Positions 15,461 to 22,747 of a DNA stretch of 24,512 nt are shown here, one piece after another; within the stretch, counting starts at the first letter, position 1, and the number at the start of each line of letters is the position of its first letter. The position numbers were made by a program, and so were the translations under genes. Source of the stretch: Syntrophaceae bacterium UBA6255 (GTDB taxonomy: Bacteria > Desulfobacterota > Syntrophia > Syntrophales > Smithellaceae); NCBI GenBank assembly GCA_002441205.1, contig DJVN01000271.1, forward strand, positions 1 through 24,512, read 5' to 3'. The notes beneath the pieces were generated by a model that saw only the letters and a list, made by a program, of their open reading frames with translations, searched no databases and was not told where the DNA came from.

Positions 15461-16181
15461 AAATCTTATCGTAATCCCGGCGCGTAATGAAGAAGAAACA
15501 ATCTATGAGGTTGTCACAAAATCTTTGAAATATGCTGATGTATCGGTAACCGATGACGGAAGTCGGGATAAAACGGTTTCAATTCTTAAGTCAATTTTTG
15601 CTGAATACGAACATGGGAAACATCCACACAAACTAAATATCATTACACATACAGTTTCCACGCATATACCTCGTGGAATTCAGAATGGTTTAATATACGC
15701 CATGACATTGAACTATGATTTCGTTGTTACTATGGACGCCGGCCTTTCACATGATCCTGATGCTCTTCCTGATTTCTTTAATTACAATTCAGATGTCGAC
15801 GTTCTTATCGGCTGGAGAAATAAAACAAAAAATGTTCCTTTATATAGAAAAGCCGTCAGTGCTATGGCCAGGATTGTTGTTAATTACGCTTTGACGGGTT
15901 CTTATTTTAATTTAACAGGCCCCGGCTTAAGGGATTGCACCAGTGGATACAGACGTTACAGTAGAAGAGCATATGAACTGATCGCCGGAACAAGGCTCAA
16001 ATCAAAAACATTTGACTTCCACATAGAAGCCCTGTCTCTTTGTTATCGGGCCGGAATGAAAGTGGAAGAAATTCCTATTAACTATGTTTTTTCCAATTCA
16101 TCTTTTAACAAAAACGATCTGAAACAGGCGATTAAATTCGGATTTCATCTGATTTCGACAAAAAGCAGCTTTTATAGTTAA
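15453..16181 (+). CDS. Family 2 glycosyltransferase, polyprenyl-phosphate hexose synthase-like
   Basis: This 242-residue protein starts most naturally at ATG 15453 (MSKNLIVIPARNEE), overlapping the previous gene by 8 bases; a Met 4 codons upstream is possible. VTDDGSRDKT holds the nucleotide-binding DDGS (34-37). VVTMDAGLSHDPDALP is the region of the metal-binding DxD, here D95-A-G97, with Gly where dolichol-phosphate-mannose synthases have Asp. LRDCTSGYRRYSRRAYE and KTFDFHIEALSLCYRAG are typical of DPM1-like enzymes. There is no C-terminal membrane segment, as in the soluble-type DPM1. The likely role is to put a sugar onto polyprenyl phosphate at the inner face of the membrane, feeding GT-C transferases. 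It is the last gene of the sugar operon. Confidence 0.8.
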   Translation: MSKNLIVIPARNEEETIYEVVTKSLKYADVSVTDDGSRDKTVSILKSIFAEYEHGKHPHKLNIITHTVSTHIPRGIQNGLIYAMTLNYDFVVTMDAGLSHDPDALPDFFNYNSDVDVLIGWRNKTKNVPLYRKAVSAMARIVVNYALTGSYFNLTGPGLRDCTSGYRRYSRRAYELIAGTRLKSKTFDFHIEALSLCYRAGMKVEEIPINYVFSNSSFNKNDLKQAIKFGFHLISTKSSFYS

Positions 16182-16294
16182 AAATTATCATTCTTGCTGC
16201 AACAAGGCCAAACTAGAAAATAATTTATTTATAAATTTTATCCGAATACCTTTTGAAAGCCTTTTAAAGGATTTAGAGATAAACAGGAAAAGTG

Positions 16295-16919
16295 ATGAAG
16301 AAAAAAATTAAAAACATCGCCCTAATATACTGTAAAATAAATTATGACAGCATTGAAACAGTTGCCTATGAACGCACATTGGCCATCAACAGATTCTTGA
16401 AGAAGCATTTTCAAGGTTTGATTTTTTGTGCCGGAGGAATTCATACTACTGCGCTTCCTGGGCAAACTTATAATGATATGCATCCTGACTTTTTAATCAT
16501 TGGAGAGGGCGAATTTTCATTCAGACAGGTAATAGAGAAAATTAATAGCTCCTGAAAATTGGCTTTCAATAAAAGGGGTTTTTACAAAAATCAATGGAGA
16601 GATTATTAATAACGGAACATCGGAATATATATCCGATCTCAATGAACTGCCTGATCTTGACAGGAGCATGCTTTTAAACGAAAAATTTTATTTCACGCAT
16701 CCTTCTTTCATCCCGGGAAAGGTTTATAATAAAATTGAGAACCTACATTTGTTGTTATTGATCATTAGCATATTTAAATTTAGAAGAAGAATATTCTCTG
16801 GCATTGTTCAGTCTTTCAAAAAAAAGATCTATGTCTTATTTTTTGTAGTCTACTCAGGATATAAAGAATATCTTTTATCCATTATAAAGAAAAAATTGTG
16901 GATATTAAAACGACTTTGA
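16295..16919 (+). pseudogene. Decayed B12-binding radical SAM gene
   Basis: After a good ribosome site (AGGA, 6 bases from the ATG at 16295) an 86-residue frame keeps family segments: FCAGGIHTTALPGQTY and DFLIIGEGEFSFRQVIEKI, the second half of a cobalamin-binding domain. It stops at 16555. The next frame continues with GVFTKINGEIINN and ISDLNELPDLDRSML, the usual linker before the radical SAM core. The core itself, including the CxxxCxxC motif, is absent: the frame runs directly into a basic, hydrophobic tail ending at 16919. At least one frameshift and one large internal deletion have therefore occurred, and the N-terminal part also looks shortened. A sixth family member once stood here. 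Confidence 0.75.
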
Positions 16920-17143
16920 TAACGTCTGTTCTCATCTCAGTTTGTGATAATATTGCCATACTTCTACTTTGGGACAAAATTGCTTCATGGCAAGCACAAT
17001 ATAAAGATAAAAACTCAAAACCGAATGACAAAATAATTGTGTTTTTGACCGCAACGGACTATATCACAGTCGGTTTCTTTGATGGGCATAGCCTAATCTT
17101 AGAATGGTTTTCGACAGCGCCATTCTGAGAGCGGGTTAGAATT

Positions 17144-17150
17144 GGAGGAG
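17144..17150 (+). promoter_or_regulatory. Strong ribosome binding site deciding a TTG start
   Basis: GGAGGAG lies 4 bases before the TTG at 17155, an unusually strong site that supports this rare start codon. Confidence 0.7.
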
Positions 17151-17154
17151 TTGC

Positions 17155-18600
17155 TTGGCACGTGTCGTTTTTCTTCAAAAAGATGTTTTTGCAAAGCCGG
17201 CAATCATGGCGTTGACTGCCTGTTTGAAACAAGCGGGACATCCTTGCTTCGTAGTGGTGGCTGACCTTGAGAAAGACCCAATTACTGCCGTTCTGAAGTT
17301 GAATCCCGATGTGGTCGCCTTTTCCATTACCACAGCAGAATTCCGATTCATGAAAGACATGGGGACACAGCTTCGGGCTTTGTGTGATAAAACCCTTATC
17401 GTTTGCGGGGGAGTCCACCCCACATTTTATCCTGAGGTGATCCAGGAACCTTACCTTGACGCCATATGCCGGGGCGAAGGAGACGAAGCGTTTCTTGAGT
17501 TTCTGAACACTCTGGAATCCGGGAATGCCTATGAAACCGTTCAGAATTTCTGGGTGAAAAAAGAGGTAGAAATCTTCAGAAACGAGGTGAGGCCGCTTAT
17601 ACGGGATCTGGACACTCTGCCGTTTTATGACAGGGAGATATATGCCCGGTATGCTCTTTATGCCGGAAAAGGGCGAGAAATTTTGTTTCATCAGGTGATA
17701 AAAGCTGGAAGAGGCTGTCCAAAATCCTGTTCGTTCTGTTTCAATAAAAGCTACAACTGCCTTTACGAGGATAAAGGACCTGTGGTCCGGCGAAGATCCA
17801 TTGACCATCTTATCGATGAACTCAAGGATTTGAAACGGTCAGGTAAAGTTGGTTTCATTACCATTGATGATGACAGTTTCACCCTTGCACCCCGGACTTG
17901 GCTTAATAGTTTCTGTGCGACATATGAAAAAGAGATCGGTATTCCATTTAAAATCAATACTACTCCAGCGGCGTTGGATGAGGACTTGGTGAAACGTCTT
18001 AAAGACGCAGGATGTTATGCCATTAAAATGGGCCTTGAAAGCGGAAATGAAACTGTGCGGAATAAGATACTGAACAAAAACCTGAGTGAAGAATGTATTG
18101 TTAAAGCGGCTTGTCTTCTCAAAAAGCACGGCATTCGTTTTCAGACCTTCAACATAGTGGGCTGTCCTGGAGAAAGTCTTTCCATGGCTTTCGAGACGTA
18201 TGCCCTAAACCGCCGGATCAGACCGGATTTTGTCTGGTGTTCGTTGCTCAACCCCTATCCGGGCACGGACATTTTCGACCGGTGCAAAAAAGAAAGACTG
18301 ATATCAGGCGAGAACGACTTCGATGAAACAGGATATTCCTATTTTACAGGCACACCACTGGCTCTGCCTGATAAGAAAGACTTGATCAATCTTCAGAAAC
18401 TCATGAACGTTTCCGTTCGTTTGAGTCTTCCTGAAATCCTGTTGCGTGTTCTTGTGAAACTGCCCCTGGCATGGCTTTACAATGTGATTTTCGGTGCAGG
18501 GATGACTTGGGGCTTGATCCGTGTCAACAAAGGATCCTTTCTGTCCGTGGTCTGGTTATCCCTGCGTTATTTATCCCGTTACAACAGAAAAAGGAAATGA
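17155..18600 (+). CDS. B12-binding radical SAM protein
   Basis: This 481-residue protein starts at TTG (strong GGAGGAG upstream). The cobalamin-binding domain runs from MARVVFLQKD to about residue 125, with VCGGVHPTFYPE at 83-94 and AICRGEGDEAF near 103-113. The cluster motif is C188-x3-C192-x2-C195 (GRGCPKSCSFC), followed by IDDDSFTL, MGLESGNE and NIVGCPGES. The C-terminal 70 residues are hydrophobic and basic, again suggesting membrane contact. It is the only intact plus-strand member of the family here and directly follows a decayed relative. The gene is more GC-rich than the pseudogene. No operon partner is evident: the next gene starts 238 bases later behind a palindromic repeat. The substrate is unknown. 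Confidence 0.9.
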   Translation: MARVVFLQKDVFAKPAIMALTACLKQAGHPCFVVVADLEKDPITAVLKLNPDVVAFSITTAEFRFMKDMGTQLRALCDKTLIVCGGVHPTFYPEVIQEPYLDAICRGEGDEAFLEFLNTLESGNAYETVQNFWVKKEVEIFRNEVRPLIRDLDTLPFYDREIYARYALYAGKGREILFHQVIKAGRGCPKSCSFCFNKSYNCLYEDKGPVVRRRSIDHLIDELKDLKRSGKVGFITIDDDSFTLAPRTWLNSFCATYEKEIGIPFKINTTPAALDEDLVKRLKDAGCYAIKMGLESGNETVRNKILNKNLSEECIVKAACLLKKHGIRFQTFNIVGCPGESLSMAFETYALNRRIRPDFVWCSLLNPYPGTDIFDRCKKERLISGENDFDETGYSYFTGTPLALPDKKDLINLQKLMNVSVRLSLPEILLRVLVKLPLAWLYNVIFGAGMTWGLIRVNKGSFLSVVWLSLRYLSRYNRKRK

Positions 18601-18671
18601 AGAGGAAGAAAGGATGAAGACAGGGACACTTATCTAGCCGTTTGGTAAAGAGTTCAGCCATTTCTCAAATG

Positions 18672-18701
18672 AAATTCCCCGCCGCAAGCGGCGAGGAATT
18701 T
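18672..18701. repeat. REP-like near-perfect palindrome
   Basis: A 30-base palindrome with 14-base arms, one mismatch (C/A) and an AA centre: AAATTCC, one unpaired C, then CGCCGC-AA-GCGGCG, A, GGAATTT. No T-run follows, so it is a poor terminator. It resembles the GC hairpin at 13441 in design (GC arms around AA), suggesting the same class of dispersed repeat. Confidence 0.6.
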
Positions 18702-18761
18702 GACTCGAAGAGATTAAAGAAATTCAATATTAATTGCTTCCTTCATTAATATTATTTTCAC

Positions 18762-18794
18762 TTGACAAATTAATTCTATAGGTGGTTTTATAAT
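18762..18794 (+). promoter_or_regulatory. Possible promoter before the membrane protein gene
   Basis: TTGACA (18762-18767) and TATAAT (18789-18794) are both perfect hexamers, but they are 21 bases apart, longer than usual. TTTTAT at 18786 gives an 18-base spacer as an alternative. The gene starts at 18839. Confidence 0.3.
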
Positions 18795-18838
18795 CATTAT
18801 GTTATTATAATTATTGAGTAATTTGGAGAAAAAAGCTT

Positions 18839-20239
18839 ATGAGAACCAAGATAATTTTAACTCTTTCTTTCCTGATTCCCTTTGCATTACTATTTACATA
18901 TATTTGGGCAACAGCTACTAACTATACTTATAGTGATGAGATATACGCAGTTAGAGGGGGAGTAGTTGAAAATTATCTCAATGGTACTTTATCCTTTGCT
19001 GATCTTTGGCGTCCTGCTTTGAGCATAAGAGTCTTAGGCTATAGGCTCCTGTTACTTGCCGATATCAAATGGTTCTCAATGAATTCCAGAATTTTTGTTC
19101 TGATAATTCCATTCCTTTTGCTAAGTTCTGCTTTTTTAATTTACACGGATTATCGGAAAAGCCTGTCACCTGGGTGTTCGCCAGAGTTTATCGCAACAAC
19201 ATTATTTTTTCTTACTCTAATCATTTTTAATATCATTCAATGGCAAGCGCTCATATTCAGGGGAGCATTATTTTTTCAGTTACCCATGCCATTCATTATA
19301 GCGAGTTTCATTAGTCTCGAACTTTACTTATCGCAAGGCCGAAAATACTGGATCCCAGCATTTATCCTAACCGCGTTGGCTGTGCTAATCTTCGGCGGGA
19401 CTATTATCTTTTCTTTTGCTCCAGCACTAAGCTTGACCTTTTTGTGCTATATACTCACACGTCGTTTGAGTCTAAAAATAGATTTCTGGTTACGTGCGTC
19501 GACAATCAGCTTCTTTCTCGTTACGCTTGCATTTATTTATATATTTAAGATCTATCAGAATGATTATATTCAACCGTTTCCCTATTCTTTTGTAACAGAT
19601 ATTTTCAGCCGCCCGCTTGAAGCCATGCAATTTTATCTCTCTGCCTTCGGTGCGAGCATTATCGGCATAGATGTCTTTTTCACTTACGATTATTTTTCGT
19701 TGCGTGATATTATTTTAACTGGCGTGGTTGTCTTACTGTTTTACGTCTTTGCCTTAACTCTCTTTTTCAAATCACGTATGTATGAAAAAACCTATCTACC
19801 GTTTTTTCTCATCACGCAGGTATTCTTTTTTTTAGCGTTTATGACCATTGCAAGGTTCGGGTTAAATGATATTTCTTATAGCATGTCTTCCCGCTATACA
19901 TGCGTTAGCCTCTTTGGACTCGCATCAATCGTCTGGATACTCATTTTTTTTCTCTCCCAGCCTGCAAAACCAAACGTGTTGATGAAGAGCATCATAAACT
20001 CATTATTTGTAATAATTTTTTCCGGACTTCTTCTGACATCTATTGTCGTTTGGCGAGTTCAACCTGAGCGAAAAGCCAAATTTGAACAACTATACGACAT
20101 AGCAATGCGTGTTGACACAGCTACATACGATGAACTCTTGAATTTTGCAGCGCCTCCAGAACTGGTACGTGATTCTCTACGATTATTGCGGAAACACAAG
20201 CTGAACATGTATCATTCAGCGCCTGAAGACAGAAAATAG
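18839..20239 (+). CDS. Polytopic membrane protein, possible GT-C glycosyltransferase
   Basis: This 466-residue protein has about ten membrane segments and a short soluble tail. The first helix is followed by YTYSDEIYAVRGG with D33 and E34, an acidic pair in the first outer loop, as in GT-C sugar transferases. A later loop has YSMSSRYTCVSLFG, and the tail ends LRLLRKHKLNMY. I do not recognise a specific family, and no cofactor motif is seen. The ribosome site GGAGAA lies 8 bases before the ATG. It is preceded by a REP-like palindrome and converges on another GT-C-like gene with only 2 bases between the stop codons. A role in surface polysaccharide or lipid glycosylation is likely by context but not shown. 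Confidence 0.65.
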   Translation: MRTKIILTLSFLIPFALLFTYIWATATNYTYSDEIYAVRGGVVENYLNGTLSFADLWRPALSIRVLGYRLLLLADIKWFSMNSRIFVLIIPFLLLSSAFLIYTDYRKSLSPGCSPEFIATTLFFLTLIIFNIIQWQALIFRGALFFQLPMPFIIASFISLELYLSQGRKYWIPAFILTALAVLIFGGTIIFSFAPALSLTFLCYILTRRLSLKIDFWLRASTISFFLVTLAFIYIFKIYQNDYIQPFPYSFVTDIFSRPLEAMQFYLSAFGASIIGIDVFFTYDYFSLRDIILTGVVVLLFYVFALTLFFKSRMYEKTYLPFFLITQVFFFLAFMTIARFGLNDISYSMSSRYTCVSLFGLASIVWILIFFLSQPAKPNVLMKSIINSLFVIIFSGLLLTSIVVWRVQPERKAKFEQLYDIAMRVDTATYDELLNFAAPPELVRDSLRLLRKHKLNMYHSAPEDRK

Positions 20240-20241
20240 CC

Positions 20242-21573
20242 TTATAAAATTACTTCAACAATTTCTTCTTTTTTCAGAAAGGATATCAAAACCATCAGAA
20301 AAGAGGCCGCAATCTGAATAATAAACGGATAAGACGGCATCAGATGGCGATCCATATCATCCAACCCGACAAGCCATATCGAAAAAAATTGTCCCAAAAC
20401 AAATAGGAGGCAAAATCCCTGAATCCAGGCTATTTTCCTATATTTGAAAAACACAAACCCAATTATGACCGACTGTAAAAAAAATAATATAAACAAATTA
20501 CCGTAAGCGCCTGCAACGATAAGAAACACTCTTTCCATCATGTACTTGAGATAAACTGTTGTGCGCTGAGAGTTTCTTATAAATCGTTTAATTCTTTCCG
20601 GAGGATAATTGGGCGTGTCCGGAAAATTCAGGCACGCCGTCATATCTTGCGTCGGAGGCAAGTATTGAGGAAATCGTTTATTATAATTCCGGTACCTATC
20701 GATGAAATCATTATTGATGGTAAAGGGAACTGTGTAATAATGGCCCAAATGTCTTTTCGCGTCGATGATGGCGATAAACTCTTCATCGCCACCCTCCCGG
20801 TATGCTCCGCTGTAACTGACATGAAACAGCGTATTGTTTAAAGCTATGTTACTTAAAGCGAATTGTCCGTTGTGTCGTTTATTCATTTCGCAATAGCCCA
20901 GGATTCCGGCTGCCGAAAGAATCAAACCCAATAATCCCCAGTACAAAATTTTTCTTTCCTCGCGCAAAAGAACAAACCGGAAAACCATAAAAAGCAGAGC
21001 CACCGGTATCAGGATCAAATAAGTCGGCTTCAGCATGACAAGAAAAAAAGGTAACAGGCCCAGAGATGCAGCCGTCAGCCTCTTCGGTTTCTCCGTGTAT
21101 TTGACGAGAACAAGCAGCATTAAAATGGAGCCCGCAAAACAGAGGCATTCCGGATTCAGATGAACATTTTGTATAAGTATGGGATGCCAGCAGCCGTAAA
21201 AAAGCGTGGCGATAATCATCAGGTATTTATTTTTCACGATACATTTGGAAACAAAATAAAACGGTATGATCGACAGAAACGATATCGCCTGCTGAAAAAA
21301 AATAAGATTTGGAACCAGGTTATCTTTCGAAATATATTCAAATACTTTTATCATATAGGGATAGAGAGGCGTCCGGTATAAATCAACAATACCTTTGAAG
21401 ATATTAACAAAAACAAAATAGGAAACGCTGTCCGAATTATACAAAACCAAGCCAGGATGTAAAAATCCAAAATAAAACAATCTGTATATAAGGCAGAGAA
21501 ATAATATTACTCCCAACAACAAGTAATCGGGAAATTGATTGATTTTATTATTTAACCAATGATTTTTCTGCAT
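20242..21573 (-). CDS. GT39-like membrane glycosyltransferase
   Basis: This 443-residue protein has about ten membrane segments. The first outer loop reads LVLYNSDSVSYFVF with D48, followed by LYRTPLYPYM (66-74), the Asp and R-TP-x-YP pattern typical of PMT_2/GT39-like enzymes. LNPECL follows in the next loop. Near the end, LDDMDRHLMPSYPFIIQ matches the R-x-x-P-x-YP segment that closes the membrane core in this family. These proteins take sugars from polyprenyl-phosphate carriers. The C-terminus is short, without a large soluble domain. The ribosome site before the ATG is weak (CGAGA). The gene is alone on the minus strand, facing away from the SDR gene. Confidence 0.75.
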   Translation of the reverse strand: MQKNHWLNNKINQFPDYLLLGVILFLCLIYRLFYFGFLHPGLVLYNSDSVSYFVFVNIFKGIVDLYRTPLYPYMIKVFEYISKDNLVPNLIFFQQAISFLSIIPFYFVSKCIVKNKYLMIIATLFYGCWHPILIQNVHLNPECLCFAGSILMLLVLVKYTEKPKRLTAASLGLLPFFLVMLKPTYLILIPVALLFMVFRFVLLREERKILYWGLLGLILSAAGILGYCEMNKRHNGQFALSNIALNNTLFHVSYSGAYREGGDEEFIAIIDAKRHLGHYYTVPFTINNDFIDRYRNYNKRFPQYLPPTQDMTACLNFPDTPNYPPERIKRFIRNSQRTTVYLKYMMERVFLIVAGAYGNLFILFFLQSVIIGFVFFKYRKIAWIQGFCLLFVLGQFFSIWLVGLDDMDRHLMPSYPFIIQIAASFLMVLISFLKKEEIVEVIL

Positions 21574-21636
21574 AATATTTCTATCTCGCGATTGTTGTGA
21601 CTATCCATTTTTTCGGCAACTATTGCAATATTTTTT

Positions 21637-21720
21637 TGTAGGGCACGTTCCCTAAACGTGCCGCATATATCAATCGGATTGTTCGGGCGAAGTGACCTTT
21701 AGGTTAGAACCATCCCTACA
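21637..21720. repeat. MITE-like small element with inverted ends
   Basis: The 84-base segment starts with TGTAGGG (21637-21643) and ends with its exact complement CCCTACA (21714-21720). Just inside the left end is a perfect hairpin, GGCACGTT-CCCTA-AACGTGCC (21642-21662). T-rich sequence flanks both sides, so a short target duplication is possible but cannot be defined. It has no coding capacity. Confidence 0.5.
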
Positions 21721-21725
21721 TTTTG

Positions 21726-21749
21726 AACATAGAACTTTTAACATAGAAC
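21726..21749 (+). repeat. 10-base direct repeat
   Basis: AACATAGAAC occurs at 21726-21735 and again at 21740-21749, separated by TTTT (14-base period). It lies 46 bases upstream of the -35 of the SDR promoter, a usual place for an activator site, though chance or repeat remains are also possible. Confidence 0.35.
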
Positions 21750-21794
21750 GGTTGTCCCCTTCGGCCTGAACACCTTCAAGCTGCCTTTTAAACA

Positions 21795-21823
21795 TTGACA
21801 CAAAACAACAATTTCCCTATGCT
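21795..21823 (+). promoter_or_regulatory. Sigma70-type promoter for the SDR gene
   Basis: TTGACA (21795-21800), 17 bases ending in TTTCCC, then TATGCT (21818-21823; four of six matches). The start would be near 21830, leaving a leader of about 34 bases to the ATG at 21864. The -35 contains the TTG that would otherwise look like the start of a longer ORF. Confidence 0.5.
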
Positions 21824-21851
21824 TCACGCCAGAAATTTCATTGTTTTATTT

Positions 21852-21857
21852 AAGGAG
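21852..21857 (+). promoter_or_regulatory. Ribosome binding site deciding the SDR start
   Basis: AAGGAG lies 6 bases before the ATG at 21864 and rules out the in-frame upstream start codons at 21795 and 21819. Confidence 0.8.
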
Positions 21858-21863
21858 TTGAAT

Positions 21864-22655
21864 ATGTCAGGTCGTTTAAATGGAAAAAAGGCGATTATCA
21901 CAGGAGCGGCCAATGGCATTGGCCGGGCTTCAGCCCTGCTGTTCGCCAAAGAAGGAGCCAATCTTGTCCTGGCCGACGTCAACGAGTCCGATCTTGGCCA
22001 AGTCGAGAAAGAAATAAAGGATATAAAAGGAAACGTTCTTACCCGCAAAACAGATGTTTCTTCCGAAGAGGAAATCAAGGCATTGATCAGTATTGCCCTG
22101 GAGAAATTCACCAATATTGATATTCTGGTCAACAACGCCGGCATCGGCGGCGGATTGGACGCGCTGGAGGAGCAAAAATCCGAGGAATGGCACATGGTGT
22201 ACGATATCAACGTCATGGGTCCGGTTTATGCCACCAAACATATTATTGCGCATATGAAAGCACGACGAAGTGGTTCCATTATCAATATCGCTTCCGTCGC
22301 CGGTCTTCTTTCCGGCGCAGGCGGAAATGCCTACAGCGCCAGCAAAGCCGCTTTGATCAATTTTACCAAGACTTCCGCATGCGAGGTCGGTTCATTTAAC
22401 GTCCGCATTAACGCCATATGTCCGGGTCTGATTGAAACCGGCATGACCCAGCCTTTTTTTGAGTGGGCGCGTAGCGTCGGCAAGGAAAGTCAGCTAGGCA
22501 AATACTGCGAACTGAAGCGTGCCGCAGCTCCCGAGGAAGTCGCCTGGGCGATCCTTTTCCTGGCCAGCGACGAAGCAAGCTATATGACCGGTCAGGCCAT
22601 TCCTGTGGATGGCGGCATTACCGCTTCCATGAGTGTGCCGGGAAGAAAAATTTAA
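21864..22655 (+). CDS. Short-chain dehydrogenase/reductase (classical SDR)
   Basis: The protein of 263 residues starts at ATG 21864 behind AAGGAG. It has every classical SDR element: TGAANGIG (13-20) for the cofactor, LADVN with D38 (which favours NAD over NADP), NNAG (90-93), the catalytic Ser at 144, and Y157-x3-K161 (AYSASK), then NAICPGLIETGM and the closing PVDGG. Length and motifs match FabG-like 3-oxoacyl reductases and alcohol or hydroxysteroid dehydrogenases; the substrate cannot be named. It is a single-gene unit with its own promoter and a strong hairpin terminator 20 bases after the stop. No functional tie to the neighbouring glycosyltransferases is visible. Confidence 0.9.
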   Translation: MSGRLNGKKAIITGAANGIGRASALLFAKEGANLVLADVNESDLGQVEKEIKDIKGNVLTRKTDVSSEEEIKALISIALEKFTNIDILVNNAGIGGGLDALEEQKSEEWHMVYDINVMGPVYATKHIIAHMKARRSGSIINIASVAGLLSGAGGNAYSASKAALINFTKTSACEVGSFNVRINAICPGLIETGMTQPFFEWARSVGKESQLGKYCELKRAAAPEEVAWAILFLASDEASYMTGQAIPVDGGITASMSVPGRKI

Positions 22656-22674
22656 ATAACGAGCGGGAAATCAT

Positions 22675-22712
22675 GAAAGAGGGGATCGTGAATTTTCACG
22701 GTCCCCTCTTTC
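22675..22712. terminator. Bidirectional hairpin terminator
   Basis: A 38-base hairpin with 18 base pairs (one G-U wobble) and a two-base loop: the outer stem GAAAGAGGGGA pairs with TCCCCTCTTTC, the inner CGTGAA with TTCACG. It lies between the converging SDR and pckG genes and can serve both. The A-rich left and T-rich right outer stems supply short U tracts in either direction. Confidence 0.85.
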
Positions 22713-22747
22713 ATTGGTTATTGACGTTCATTTAAATTAAAGAAGGA

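Larger units (their letters stand above)
21574..21863. other. Divergent intergenic region with mobile-repeat remains and promoter
   Basis: This 290-base gap between the GT39-like gene and the SDR gene holds an 84-base repeat element (21637-21720), a 10-base direct repeat (21726-21749) and a plus-strand promoter (21795-21823). No gene is seen. Confidence 0.5.

Noticed and set aside
16223..16238. AATTTA-TTTA-TAAATT hairpin after the GT2 gene
   Set aside because: Only A-T pairs and no clear T-run; too weak to call a terminator.
16898..17128. Plus-strand 76-residue ORF between the decayed and intact radical SAM genes
   Set aside because: No recognisable motif or ribosome site; probably eroded sequence. 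Kept out of the gene list, though a fragment of an unknown gene cannot be excluded.
17059..17808. 249-residue minus-strand ORF
   Set aside because: Opposite-strand shadow of the intact radical SAM gene, which has motifs across the same interval.
21795..21863. Upstream extension of the SDR gene starting at TTG
   Set aside because: The TTG is part of a -35 hexamer and the conserved start at 21864 has a proper ribosome site.
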